A stretch of 64,000 nt of DNA from Bacteroidia bacterium (GCA_025362575.1 JANYIQ010000227.1:1-64000); one strand, 5' to 3'. Shown: positions 50,499-60,287, counted from the stretch's first letter. Notes: generated by a model from the letters alone, not told the origin. Translations and numbers: made by a program.

Positions 50499-50602
50499 GT
50501 TTAAAAGAGAGCTGGAAAAAAATGGCACCCTATTTTGTTGATTTCTGGCAATACCTGGTGATAATTGTCATAATGATAATTGCTGCAATTTTCATTTTAT
50601 AA
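50495..50602 (+). CDS. 35-aa single-TM microprotein candidate
   Basis: ATG overlaps the preceding stop (ATGA); MSLKESWKKMAPYFVDFWQYLVIIVIMIIAAIFIL; absent from the provided ORF track. Confidence 0.4.
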   Translation: MSLKESWKKMAPYFVDFWQYLVIIVIMIIAAIFIL

Positions 50603-50624
50603 AGCACCTTTGCACTAACCATCA

Positions 50625-51113
50625 ATGATCTTAACTAAAGAAAATATTCTTCAGCTTCTCAATAAAATTCCTGATCCTGAAATTCCCGTGATCAGCATTG
50701 TTGAATTAGGTGTGATCAGAGAAGTTAAGATCGATAATGAAAAGGTAGAACTTACAATTACGCCTACTTACAGCGGTTGCCCTGCCATGAAGCAAATGGA
50801 AGATGATATACGGAAAACGCTGAAAGAAAATAAGATCAATGATTTTAAAATTACCATGACCTACTCTCCTGCATGGAGCACCGACTGGATGAGCGCTGAA
50901 ACAAAGGAGAAATTAAGAAAATACGGCATTGCACCACCTGAACAAAATACACAAGATAAATCTTTCATAACCGGCAAAATAAAAACGGTTTCTTGTCCAA
51001 GATGCCGTTCAACAAACACAAAACTAATTTCTCAATTTGGCAGCACAGCCTGCAAAGCCTTATACCAGTGCCAGGATTGCATGGAGCCTTTTGATTACTT
51101 TAAGTGTATTTAG
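50625..51113 (+). CDS. paaD: phenylacetate-CoA oxygenase subunit PaaD
   Basis: LNKIPDPEIPVISIVELGVIREV, PTYSGCPAMKQ, CPRCRSTNTKLISQFGSTACKALYQCQDCMEPFDYFKC. Confidence 0.95.
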   Translation: MILTKENILQLLNKIPDPEIPVISIVELGVIREVKIDNEKVELTITPTYSGCPAMKQMEDDIRKTLKENKINDFKITMTYSPAWSTDWMSAETKEKLRKYGIAPPEQNTQDKSFITGKIKTVSCPRCRSTNTKLISQFGSTACKALYQCQDCMEPFDYFKCI

Positions 51114-51168
51114 CCCGTAGGATAAACATCCAACGGGTTGAACCGGTAGGATTGAAAATCCAATTGGT
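51114..51168. repeat. two consecutive hairpins between convergent genes
   Basis: CCCGTaGGATaaacATCCaACGGG and ACCGGTaGGATTgaaAATCCaATTGGT. Confidence 0.7.
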
Positions 51169-51176
51169 CTTAAGAT

Positions 51177-53864
51177 CTATTTTATCACCACTACTTTTGA
51201 GTTTATAGTCTGACCTTTCAAGAAATAGATCCCAATAGGAAGATCACTTATCCGAACTTCATAGTTATTGAACTCCTTCAAAGAAACCGTTTTTACAACT
51301 TGCCCTAGTTCATTGGAGATAATAACGTCTTCATTGGTATAACCTTTGATTGCAAATTCTCCGTTGTTCGGATTTGGATAAACCATAACGGTTGCTGAGT
51401 TTTCTTGTTGACCATTAATTCCGGTACAAACTACCACCGTAATTGTTTTGCTTGCTGTTGATGAGCAAGTGCCTGATGGATTAACAACGGTAACCGAATA
51501 AACCCCTGCCGCACTAACAACCAAACTATCTACTGTACTTCCGCCCGGATTCCACATATAACTGAAGGCATTTGCAGAAGCGTGCAATGTAATGGTGTTT
51601 CCTAAACAAATAGTACCAGAACCTACAGATGTTATAACCGCTGAATTATTGTAAGAGATCGTCACATTACTTCTTCCTAAAGAAAAATTGGAATTGATAT
51701 AGCTTCTGATGATCACATCTTTTGTTCCATCATTATTCATGTCTTTTACTCCTAACCAAGCTGAACCTGAATAAACTCTTCCTATCGGGTAATTCAACGG
51801 ACTTGCAAAAGTTCCTGTGCCGCTTCCCAATAAAACCGAATAATCACTGTTGGTATAGTTACCGGTTACTATATCCTGAAAACCATCTCCATTCATGTCT
51901 TCAACAACAATATCCTTTCCTTGTCCGCTGGTTGAATAAAACGTAGCAGGCTGAAACGTACCGCTTGCTGTTCCCAATAAAACAGATATTTTATTTGGTC
52001 CTGAATTATAATCGGCAACAATAAGATCTGTTCTTCCGTCTCCGTTCACATCTTTATTATTCATGTTGATCGGTGCATTTCCTGCTGTGATATAAGAAAC
52101 GGGTGCGCTGAATGCGTTCGCTCCGGTTCCCATAACAACATACACATTGCTGATATTGAAATGCCCGTATGCAATGTCTGCATTACCATCGTTATTATAA
52201 TCACCAATCGTAGTTTCTGCAGGATTTACTAAAGTTGCAAGTGTGGTTGCCAAAGCAAACGTTCCTGTTCCATTTCCTGAATAAATGGTGATCGTATTTG
52301 CATTATAGTTTGAAAGGGCAAGATCCTTATTCCCGTCGTTATTAAAATCTCCCACTTTTGCATCATAAGGCGGTACCGATAAAGTTACGGTGCCCGAGGC
52401 TGTAAAAACTCCTGCTCCGTTTCCTGCCATAAATGCAATAGAATGCGGATAGGCATTAACAGCTACAATATCTTTTTTTCCATCATTATTAAAATCAGCG
52501 TATAAAATATCTACTATCTGTCCGGTTGCGCCACTTGTATATGTTGATGCTGCAGCAAAATTTCCGGAACCAGTGCCCATAGCAACATCGATCGCATTAA
52601 TGGCAGAGCTGATCAGATCCTGTTTTCCGTCGGCATTAAGGTCTTCAACAACTAAACCGCCACCGCTGCTAACCGAAGGAAATTTAATATCAGGCATTCC
52701 GAATAAATTTCCACCTTTATTCAATACAGCGAAAACACGGTTTTGCATTGCTGCATTACAAGCAAAAACATCAGGTTTTCCGTCAAGGTTAAGGTCGGCA
52801 GTTCCTATGCTTCCGCTTAAGTTTGAATTCATGTCGATCACTACAAAAGGTTTATAAGAAAAAGTTCCGTTACCATTGCCTTTCATGTAATTGATACTTC
52901 CATCACACATTACAACAAGATCGGTTTTACCATCAGCGTCCATGTCGGCTGCGGTAACACCAAATGGTGTATCCACAAAATTACTGATGGTAGTTGTTGT
53001 AAATCCGCCGGCTCCATTTCCTAAACTTATTGAAATGGAATTGCTGTATGAGTGTGCGGTGGCAATGTCTTTTTTTCCATCATTATTAAAATCTGCAGTG
53101 GTCAGGTCCCAGCCTGCTGTTTGAACCGGAACATTGCTGTAAGTGCTGAAGCTTCCTGTTCCGTTTCCATAATGTGCGTATAATGCATTGGTTCCACTGC
53201 TCATTAAAAGATCCTGGTTCCCGTCATTATTAAGATCATCGATCACAAGGTTCCACGGGTTACCTCCGGTGGTATAAGTTGAAGGGGCACCAAAAGCGCC
53301 GGCACCATTTCCCAGCATAACGGTAACAACAGATGCACCACCGTTCTGATAGGGTACAACAATATCCTGTTTAGTATCATTGTTCACATCGGCGATGCGC
53401 AGGTCAGCCATTTGCGCAGATCCTCCCGGCCATCCACAACTGATGGTTCCTGTAGATACAAAACTTCCTGTTCCCGTTCCTAATAAAATGGAGGCGTCTT
53501 TCGAACCGTAGTCTAAAGTTACAACATCCAGTTTTCCATCTCCATTAATATCTTTTAAGCGATGAATTAGCGGATTAGTTCCTGCGCCAACCAATATGCT
53601 AATTCCGGTATTGAAGGTTCCGTTACCGGTACCGATGAGTGTTATAATTTTATTAGTACAGGTTGTAGTTACCAGATCGGGTTTACCGTCACCGTTAATA
53701 TCGCCACAAGTTGTAAAGCCGGGACAATCACCAGGAAACGTGTATGAATAATCATTTAAAGAAGTAAAGCAAGCACCAGTTTGTGCTTTTAAAATAGTGA
53801 TGCTTGAAAAAACAGCGCATCCAAATATTAATGCTTTAGCGAAATTATTTTTTGTGTTGATCAT
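51177..53864 (-). CDS. FG-GAP/VCBS repeat T9SS type A sorted surface protein
   Basis: Repeated DxNxDGxxD motifs (DINGDGKPDLV, DFNNDGKKDIA); C-terminal VYPNPNNGEFAIKG...IGIYFLKGQT. Confidence 0.93.
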   Translation of the reverse strand: MINTKNNFAKALIFGCAVFSSITILKAQTGACFTSLNDYSYTFPGDCPGFTTCGDINGDGKPDLVTTTCTNKIITLIGTGNGTFNTGISILVGAGTNPLIHRLKDINGDGKLDVVTLDYGSKDASILLGTGTGSFVSTGTISCGWPGGSAQMADLRIADVNNDTKQDIVVPYQNGGASVVTVMLGNGAGAFGAPSTYTTGGNPWNLVIDDLNNDGNQDLLMSSGTNALYAHYGNGTGSFSTYSNVPVQTAGWDLTTADFNNDGKKDIATAHSYSNSISISLGNGAGGFTTTTISNFVDTPFGVTAADMDADGKTDLVVMCDGSINYMKGNGNGTFSYKPFVVIDMNSNLSGSIGTADLNLDGKPDVFACNAAMQNRVFAVLNKGGNLFGMPDIKFPSVSSGGGLVVEDLNADGKQDLISSAINAIDVAMGTGSGNFAAASTYTSGATGQIVDILYADFNNDGKKDIVAVNAYPHSIAFMAGNGAGVFTASGTVTLSVPPYDAKVGDFNNDGNKDLALSNYNANTITIYSGNGTGTFALATTLATLVNPAETTIGDYNNDGNADIAYGHFNISNVYVVMGTGANAFSAPVSYITAGNAPINMNNKDVNGDGRTDLIVADYNSGPNKISVLLGTASGTFQPATFYSTSGQGKDIVVEDMNGDGFQDIVTGNYTNSDYSVLLGSGTGTFASPLNYPIGRVYSGSAWLGVKDMNNDGTKDVIIRSYINSNFSLGRSNVTISYNNSAVITSVGSGTICLGNTITLHASANAFSYMWNPGGSTVDSLVVSAAGVYSVTVVNPSGTCSSTASKTITVVVCTGINGQQENSATVMVYPNPNNGEFAIKGYTNEDVIISNELGQVVKTVSLKEFNNYEVRISDLPIGIYFLKGQTINSKVVVIK

Positions 53865-53996
53865 GGTATATTTTTAACAGTTTATGTGCTGTAAAAATAT
53901 GGCTTTATTTTTGGCAGGGAGTTTCGCTTACTCAATAATTGAGTGGATTCACGAACTTTGTGGAATAAAACTCACTATTGTCGGTAAGGAATTACA

Positions 53997-54551
53997 TCAA
54001 ACTTCCCTCTTCGGATTATCACTCAAAAAAGCTTTCCAGCCCGTGTAATTTTTTTTAGTTCCTGCCCCAACTTTATTCTGGTAATAATGGCAAACGGCTG
54101 CCCCCAAAGCATCGGTGGCATCCAATAATTTTTCGTCGCTCTTAAAACCAATGGTTTGTTGTAACATTGCCGCCACCTGTTCTTTGCTGGCATTTCCGTT
54201 TCCGGTGATCGACATTTTTATTTTTTTAGGAGAATATTCAGTGATCGGCACATTCTTACTTAAAGCAGCGGCTATTGCCACCCCTTGTGCCCGCCCAAGC
54301 TTTAGCATACTTTGCACGTTCTTACCAAAAAAAGGTGCTTCAATGGCTAATTCATCGGGTTTATACTCTTCAATAATGCCAATGGTACGCTCAAATATTT
54401 TCTTTAATCTCAAAGCATGGTCATCCAACTTATCTAATTTAATTACGCCTATGCTCAATACCTCGATCTTATTATTTTTAATGTGAATTATGCCATAACC
54501 CATCACAATTGTGCCGGGGTCAATACCAAGTATAATTCTATCGGTGGCCAT
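53997..54551 (-). CDS. ruvC: crossover junction endodeoxyribonuclease RuvC
   Basis: [55 protein letters not shown]. Confidence 0.96.
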   Translation of the reverse strand: MATDRIILGIDPGTIVMGYGIIHIKNNKIEVLSIGVIKLDKLDDHALRLKKIFERTIGIIEEYKPDELAIEAPFFGKNVQSMLKLGRAQGVAIAAALSKNVPITEYSPKKIKMSITGNGNASKEQVAAMLQQTIGFKSDEKLLDATDALGAAVCHYYQNKVGAGTKKNYTGWKAFLSDNPKREV

Positions 54552-54593
54552 AAGCTATAAAAACGTAAATTTAGGCGAATATTACATTGCTTT

Positions 54594-55598
54594 TTGAGCG
54601 GATATAAAAACATAATAACATGGGTAATTAAAATTGCCATTGGCTTAGGAAGTTTCTTCTTAATTTATTGGCGCATAAAAAGCGATCTCACGCCTGATAA
54701 ATTAAATTTACTCCAAAACGTTTTTTCTTCTTCAAGCTCTTACTTAATTTTAGCATTCTGCATTCTTCTCATTCCCATCAACTGGGGTATCGAAAGTTTT
54801 AAATGGCAGCTCATCACAAAAAGCATTGAACCTGTTTCTTATGGCACCGCTACAAGGTCGGTTTACTCCGGTGTTTGCGTGGGTAATTTAGCCCCGGGAA
54901 GAGCCACCGAATTTTTAGCAAAGATCTTATTCTTTAAACCGGATAATCGTCCCACCATAACCTTATTGCATTTTGTAAATGGCATGATACAGCTTTCAGT
55001 AACTTTATTGATCGGTGTACTATGTTTGTTTCTAAAATTAAATATTGAGATCGCCCTTCCTCAGCATCTGTTTTGGCTGGCTGTTGTTTTTGCGTTTGTA
55101 CTCCTTATTATTTTTACTTTCATGATCCTTAATTTCAAAAAAGTGCATACCTGGTTCTTATCTAAATTCAAAAAAACAGACTCTGGTAAAATACTTCCTG
55201 TTGAGCTCAGCAAAACACTTATTTCAAAATTATTACTCTGGTCTTTTATTCGCTATGCGGTATTTGCTTTGCAATTACTTCTCATTATTAAATTATTTTA
55301 TGCCGGCAATTTTAATATTGCTTTACTCTCGGCCATTGGTGTTTATTTTTTATTGACCACAGCCCTGCCCATGATCAGCGTTATCGAAGCGGTCATCCGC
55401 TCGGCCATTGCCCTTGTGGTTTTCGAAGGCTTACATATTTCCGAAATTGCCCTGGTAGTGTCTGCCGTTTTATTGTGGGTCTTAAATATTGTTGTGCCAA
55501 GTATCATCGGTTATTTTATTATTGTAAGAGAAAAATTTGTCCTTCGGCATCCCGACGTGTCGGGACAGGATGACTATAAAATTTTTAAACGCAAATGA
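54594..55598 (+). CDS. lysylphosphatidylglycerol synthetase TM-region/UPF0104-like membrane protein
   Basis: Multi-TM; NWGIESFKWQLI, GNLAPGRATEFLAKILFF. Confidence 0.75.
   Translation: MSGYKNIITWVIKIAIGLGSFFLIYWRIKSDLTPDKLNLLQNVFSSSSSYLILAFCILLIPINWGIESFKWQLITKSIEPVSYGTATRSVYSGVCVGNLAPGRATEFLAKILFFKPDNRPTITLLHFVNGMIQLSVTLLIGVLCLFLKLNIEIALPQHLFWLAVVFAFVLLIIFTFMILNFKKVHTWFLSKFKKTDSGKILPVELSKTLISKLLLWSFIRYAVFALQLLLIIKLFYAGNFNIALLSAIGVYFLLTTALPMISVIEAVIRSAIALVVFEGLHISEIALVVSAVLLWVLNIVVPSIIGYFIIVREKFVLRHPDVSGQDDYKIFKRK
55541..55574. repeat. palindromic element (CATCCCGACGTGTCGGGACAGGATGAC) within the C-terminal coding end
   Basis: TCCCGAC/GTCGGGA inverted arms; encodes LRHPDVSGQDD. Confidence 0.6.
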
Positions 55599-56710
55599 TC
55601 ATTGTAAAACTCATAGGCATTGCGGTTATTTTACTCTACGTTCTGTTCTTATTGTACGGAGCAGTTGGCTATTTAAAATTGCCCGCCTTTCAGGCTGATC
55701 CCAATTCTAAAACCTCCACTAAAACCTGCATCATCATCTGTGCACGCAACGAAGAAAAAACCATTGCCGCCTGTTTGAATTCCATTCTCGAACAAAATTT
55801 CGATACTAATTTACTGGAACTGATCTTAGTGAACGATGCTTCTACTGACAACACTTTAAATATTGCCGAAACCATTTTAAAACAAATCCAAATTCCTTTT
55901 CAGATCATTTCCAATGCACAACAAGAAGGTAAAAAAAGATCCATAACCGCAGCAATCGAACTTTGTAACAGCGATCTTATCATTACCCGCGATGCCGATA
56001 CTTACACCACAAATTCCAATTGGTTAAAAACCATTGTTTCATTTTTCGAGCTTAGCAAAGCTGAATTTATTATTGCTCCCGTCGACATAGAACCAGACAA
56101 TTCGTTTTTAGGAAGCATGCAAAGTTTCGAGAACGATGCCCTCTGCATTTTAACGGCAGGATTTGCCGCCAATAAAAAAGCATTTTTATGCAATGGCGCC
56201 AATCTCGCTTTCTCAAAAAATATCTTTCAAAAAGTAAAAGGCTATTCTTCTCATCAAAATATTGCTTCAGGCGACGACGTTCTGTTTTTGGAAGACGTTA
56301 AAAAAATAGCACCCGAAAAAATAAAATATTTGAAACAAAAAGAGGCTCTTGTTTATACTTATCCCCTAAAAAAAACGAGCGCTTTACTGAACCAAAAACT
56401 ACGCTGGGCATCAAAGTTCGATTCTAACCCAAATCAGCTTAACCAAATTTTAGGAATTTTAGTGTTTTTATGCCATGTTTATACCGTTTTTTTTATGGTT
56501 AAAGGCCTTTTCAGTCATCATTTACCCGTATTTGGTCTATTTTTTGTTTTAATGAGGTTTTTTATTGACTTTTTGTTGTTATTTTTAGCCTCACGTTATT
56601 ACAAAAAAGCCATTTTTTGGTGGTGGTTATTGCCGGTTTGGGCAGGATACAGTTTTTTTGTGTTAAGTGTTGGCATTTTAAGTTGGTTTTATAAACCAAA
56701 ATGGAAATAA
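55595..56710 (+). CDS. glycosyltransferase family 2 with C-terminal TM helices
   Basis: TCIIICARNEEKTIAACLNSIL, VNDASTDNT, ITRDADTYT. Confidence 0.92.
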   Translation: MIIVKLIGIAVILLYVLFLLYGAVGYLKLPAFQADPNSKTSTKTCIIICARNEEKTIAACLNSILEQNFDTNLLELILVNDASTDNTLNIAETILKQIQIPFQIISNAQQEGKKRSITAAIELCNSDLIITRDADTYTTNSNWLKTIVSFFELSKAEFIIAPVDIEPDNSFLGSMQSFENDALCILTAGFAANKKAFLCNGANLAFSKNIFQKVKGYSSHQNIASGDDVLFLEDVKKIAPEKIKYLKQKEALVYTYPLKKTSALLNQKLRWASKFDSNPNQLNQILGILVFLCHVYTVFFMVKGLFSHHLPVFGLFFVLMRFFIDFLLLFLASRYYKKAIFWWWLLPVWAGYSFFVLSVGILSWFYKPKWK

Positions 56711-56716
56711 AAATTA

Positions 56717-57973
56717 GTGTTTAAGAAGAAAAAAATAGACTTCGAATCTGAATCGCTCTCGATGAAAACATGGAGGCGTTTTAAACAAAATACCTTAGGT
56801 GTTATTGGTTTAGTGCTCATTGCCATTGCCTGTATTGTTTCCATACTAGGATATTTGATCACTCCTGATTCTACACCTTATGCGAACGACCAGAAACCGG
56901 AACTCCACATTAAAGAACCGGGCTTCTCGATTCAAATGTTATTGGTAAAGAAAAACGAAACGGAGCAATCCAATAACATTTTTTCTAAAATGTTATTTGG
57001 GCAAAATTCTGAGTATGCACATTTTCCTTTGTATAACTTTGAGTTCTCCGGCGAAAACATCATCATCGAAGAATATACCGGCAATACTCCTAACGAAGGT
57101 GTAAAGATTCCCTTTGATCTTGCAGATGTGGTGTATGACGTGGACCCTAATCATGAGATCAAATACGACAAAGCAAAAAACACAATTGAGTTTACACGCA
57201 TTACCACCGGTGAAAAAATGAGCAAAACTGTTCCTGAACTCACCGAAATGATCAAAAAAGATTACATAAAAACAACATCCTACTTATTGGGTACCGATCA
57301 GGCCGGTCGTGACCTGCTTAGTCGTTTAATGATCGGAACACGTATTTCCTTAAGCGTTGGTTTCATTTCGGTAATTATTTCGGTGGTGATAGGAATTTTG
57401 TTAGGTGCTTTCGCTGGATATTACCGTGGTAAAACAGACGACTTGATCATGTGGGTTATTAACGTGGTATGGTCAATTCCAACATTACTTTTGGTAATTG
57501 CCATTACTTTAGTTTTAGGAAAAGGGATCGTTCAGGTGTTTGTGGCCGTGGGATTAACCATGTGGGTGGAGGTAGCCCGTATTGTGCGCGGACAGATCTT
57601 AAGCATTCGTGAAAAAGAATTTGTGGAAGCAGGAAGAGCTCTGGGATTCAAAAATTTCAGGATCATCATACGACACGTTTTACCAAATGTAATGGGACCC
57701 GTAATTGTAATTGCAGCTTCTAACTTTGCAAGTGCTATTTTAACGGAAGCGGGTTTAAGTTTCCTCGGCATCGGTGCACAACCCCCAACTCCTTCATGGG
57801 GCGAAATGATCAATGCACATCGTGGTTATGTTTTAGTTGATAAAGCTTATCTGGCATTTATTCCCGGTGTTGCCATCATGACACTTGTACTTGCGTTTAT
57901 GTTAGTAGGTAATGGCTTGCGCGATGCGCTGGATTCACGCTCGCTGGATTCTAAGCCTATAATGGGAAGTTAA
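56717..57973 (+). CDS. ABC transporter permease (OppC/DppC type)
   Basis: LLGTDQAGRDLLSRLMIGTRISL, EFVEAGRALGFKNFRIIIRHVLPNVMGPVIV, TEAGLSFLGIGAQPPTPSWGEMI. Confidence 0.94.
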   Translation: MFKKKKIDFESESLSMKTWRRFKQNTLGVIGLVLIAIACIVSILGYLITPDSTPYANDQKPELHIKEPGFSIQMLLVKKNETEQSNNIFSKMLFGQNSEYAHFPLYNFEFSGENIIIEEYTGNTPNEGVKIPFDLADVVYDVDPNHEIKYDKAKNTIEFTRITTGEKMSKTVPELTEMIKKDYIKTTSYLLGTDQAGRDLLSRLMIGTRISLSVGFISVIISVVIGILLGAFAGYYRGKTDDLIMWVINVVWSIPTLLLVIAITLVLGKGIVQVFVAVGLTMWVEVARIVRGQILSIREKEFVEAGRALGFKNFRIIIRHVLPNVMGPVIVIAASNFASAILTEAGLSFLGIGAQPPTPSWGEMINAHRGYVLVDKAYLAFIPGVAIMTLVLAFMLVGNGLRDALDSRSLDSKPIMGS

Positions 57974-57979
57974 TTCAGA

Positions 57980-58203
57980 ACAGTTCACGCAGTCACGACG
58001 CGTCGTAATCGAAAATTTAATCGCAGATGAGCGCAAAAATGCCCAATTGGGATTCCGTTTAATTAATGGAATTCCGGAATTACACGAAAAAAAATCTTTT
58101 TAAATCTGAGCTATCCGCGTCCTTCTGAGCTTGCCGAAGGAGCCTCTAAAAACTTCTGCGTAATATCTGCGAATTCATCTGCGCACATCTGCGTGAAACA
58201 TTA
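57980..58203. repeat. composite intergenic repeat region with inverted TTCACGCAG...TCTGCG arms
   Basis: Left arm gttcacgcag...cgcagatgagcgca; right arm four TCTGCG copies ending ...tctgcgtgaaac; embedded CCTTCtgagcttgccGAAGG at 58121-58140. Confidence 0.65.
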
Positions 58204-58701
58204 TCACGAAACCCGTTTTCCCAAAATTATCAGATCCCTTTCTACTCCATCCATATTGGCTACTTTAGGAAAGTGAGCCCATTTTTCGAAACCAAAAGCA
58301 TAAAATAATTTCAAGCTGGGTTCATTGTGTCCGAAAATAAAACCAAGCAAATTATTTACTTTTAAAGAAGGTGAAACCTCAATTGCTTTTTGCAGACAAA
58401 TTTTTCCGAGTCCTTTGCCTCTGAATTTTTCTTCCAGATAAATGCTTACTTCAACCGTTCCGTCATAAGCTGGCCTTCCATAAAACGAATTGAAACTCAT
58501 CCAGCCCGCGTATTCACCATCGGCCAATACAAGCCACAGTGGCCGGCGATCGGGCGAATGCGATACAAACCAGCCTTCTTTGCTCGCCGTGTTAACAGGT
58601 TCCAGATCGGCCGTTACCAAACGCGAAGCAATGGTTGAATTGTAGGTGGCTACAATTTTAGGCAGATCATTTAATACAGCATTTATAAATTCTATTGTCA
58701 T
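58204..58701 (-). CDS. GNAT family N-acetyltransferase (phosphinothricin acetyltransferase-like)
   Basis: GWMSFNSFYGRPAYDGTVEVSIYLEEKFRGKGLGKICLQKAIE. Confidence 0.9.
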   Translation of the reverse strand: MTIEFINAVLNDLPKIVATYNSTIASRLVTADLEPVNTASKEGWFVSHSPDRRPLWLVLADGEYAGWMSFNSFYGRPAYDGTVEVSIYLEEKFRGKGLGKICLQKAIEVSPSLKVNNLLGFIFGHNEPSLKLFYAFGFEKWAHFPKVANMDGVERDLIILGKRVS

Positions 58702-58746
58702 CCTGAGGCTTGTGGTAAGCTTATCGAACCATATCGAAAGCTAAAA

Positions 58747-59946
58747 TTAATAAAATAAATTATTGTACGGATAGCGCTTAATGTGCATGGCTTTTACTTG
58801 TTCATAAAGCAGTTGCTTGAACTCCTCAATGTTCTCTTTGTTTTGTGCGCTGATAAAGATACAAGTGGTATTCAAATTACTCATCCATGTTTTTCTCAAA
58901 ACCTCCAACGATAAATTCTGTTTAGTTATCGGGGTAAGATCATCATCATCCTTGGGCACATATTTAAAAGCATCAATTTTATTGAATACCAGAATAACAG
59001 GTTTATCGCCGGCGCCTATCTCTGTAAGGGTTTCCTGAACCACATGCAAATGATCTTCAAAATTCTTGTGCGAAATATCTACCACATGAATTAAAATATC
59101 CGCTTCACGAACTTCATCTAAGGTCGATTTAAAACTCTCCACCAGTTGATGCGGTAATTTACGGATGAATCCAACGGTATCGCTTAATAAAAAAAATAAA
59201 TTCTGTATCGTTACTTTTCTAACAGTAGTATCTAAGGTGGCAAACAATTTGTTCTCAGCAAACACGGTACTTTTGCTTAACAAATTCATGATCGTTGATT
59301 TGCCAACGTTGGTATATCCAACCAAAGCCACACGAACAATTTCTCCGCGATTTTTACGCTGCGTGGCCATTTGCTTGTCAATGGTTTTTAATTGTTCTTT
59401 TAGCTGAGAAATTTTATCACGGGTAATTCGTCTGTCTGTTTCAATTTCTTTCTCCCCTGCTCCACCGCGTGTTCCGGTGCCACCGCGTTGCCGCTCTAAA
59501 TGCGTCCACATACCTGTTAAGCGCGGAAGTAAATATTGGTACTGCGCTAACTGCACCTGCGTTTTAGCATGAGCCGTTTGTGCACGCTGTGAAAATATTT
59601 CGAGAATTAAAGTGGTACGGTCTAATATTTTACGGCTCAATTCTTTTTCTAAATTACGCTGCTGAGAAGGCGACAATTCATCATCAAAAATAACAATGTC
59701 AATGGCGTGTTCAATGCAATAGCCTTTTACTTCGGCTAATTTTCCTTTGCCGATGAATGTTGCTTTATCCGGACTATCTAACTTTTGCGTGAATACTTTT
59801 TGAGTTGCTAAGCCATAGGTCTCAGCTAAAAAAGCAAGTTCATCTAAAAATTCCTTTGCTTCTTCCTCCCCCTGAAGTTTATTGATAACACCAATTAAAA
59901 CAGTAGTTTTAGTTTTCTTTGCAGTAAGATGGAGTTCAGATTTCAT
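58747..59946 (-). CDS. hflX: GTPase HflX
   Basis: DELSPSQQRNLEKEL, RGGTGTRGGAGEKEIETDRR, LVGYTNVGKSTIMNLL, SDTVGFIRKLPHQLVESFKSTLDE. Confidence 0.96.
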   Translation of the reverse strand: MKSELHLTAKKTKTTVLIGVINKLQGEEEAKEFLDELAFLAETYGLATQKVFTQKLDSPDKATFIGKGKLAEVKGYCIEHAIDIVIFDDELSPSQQRNLEKELSRKILDRTTLILEIFSQRAQTAHAKTQVQLAQYQYLLPRLTGMWTHLERQRGGTGTRGGAGEKEIETDRRITRDKISQLKEQLKTIDKQMATQRKNRGEIVRVALVGYTNVGKSTIMNLLSKSTVFAENKLFATLDTTVRKVTIQNLFFLLSDTVGFIRKLPHQLVESFKSTLDEVREADILIHVVDISHKNFEDHLHVVQETLTEIGAGDKPVILVFNKIDAFKYVPKDDDDLTPITKQNLSLEVLRKTWMSNLNTTCIFISAQNKENIEEFKQLLYEQVKAMHIKRYPYNNLFY

Positions 59947-60287
59947 TTTAATCTTTCAAAATTATGTCTACCTCGTTCTTTAGTAGCGGTAAGTGATTTA
60001 TTACAATACTCCAAAACAGTTTCATCAGAAATTTTTTCATAAGAATGGGTGATAAAATTTCGCGTGCTGATCATCTTCCTGTAATTGGAAATAGGAAAAT
60101 CCTGCTGTTGTTTCATTATTCTTGAAACCGCTTCTCCTATTATTTCGAGATTTCTTTCTACTGCACGTTTTGTTTTAACGTCTGTTTTATACTCAGAAAA
60201 GATCTTGTCCTTCCCGGCAAAGAATCCATCGATCTCTACAATCGCGTTTTGAATATCAAACAACCAAGTTTTAATCTCCTTATCCAT
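59943..60287 (-). CDS. HepT-like HEPN ribonuclease toxin (DUF86)
   Basis: RNFITHSY = RX4HXY motif; partner nucleotidyltransferase gene immediately upstream. Confidence 0.9.
   Translation of the reverse strand: MDKEIKTWLFDIQNAIVEIDGFFAGKDKIFSEYKTDVKTKRAVERNLEIIGEAVSRIMKQQQDFPISNYRKMISTRNFITHSYEKISDETVLEYCNKSLTATKERGRHNFERLK

Noticed and set aside
51500-53760. Regular repeats in the minus-strand 895-aa ORF as an RNA or CRISPR array
   Set aside because: They are FG-GAP/VCBS protein repeats (DxNxDGxxD) within one ORF.
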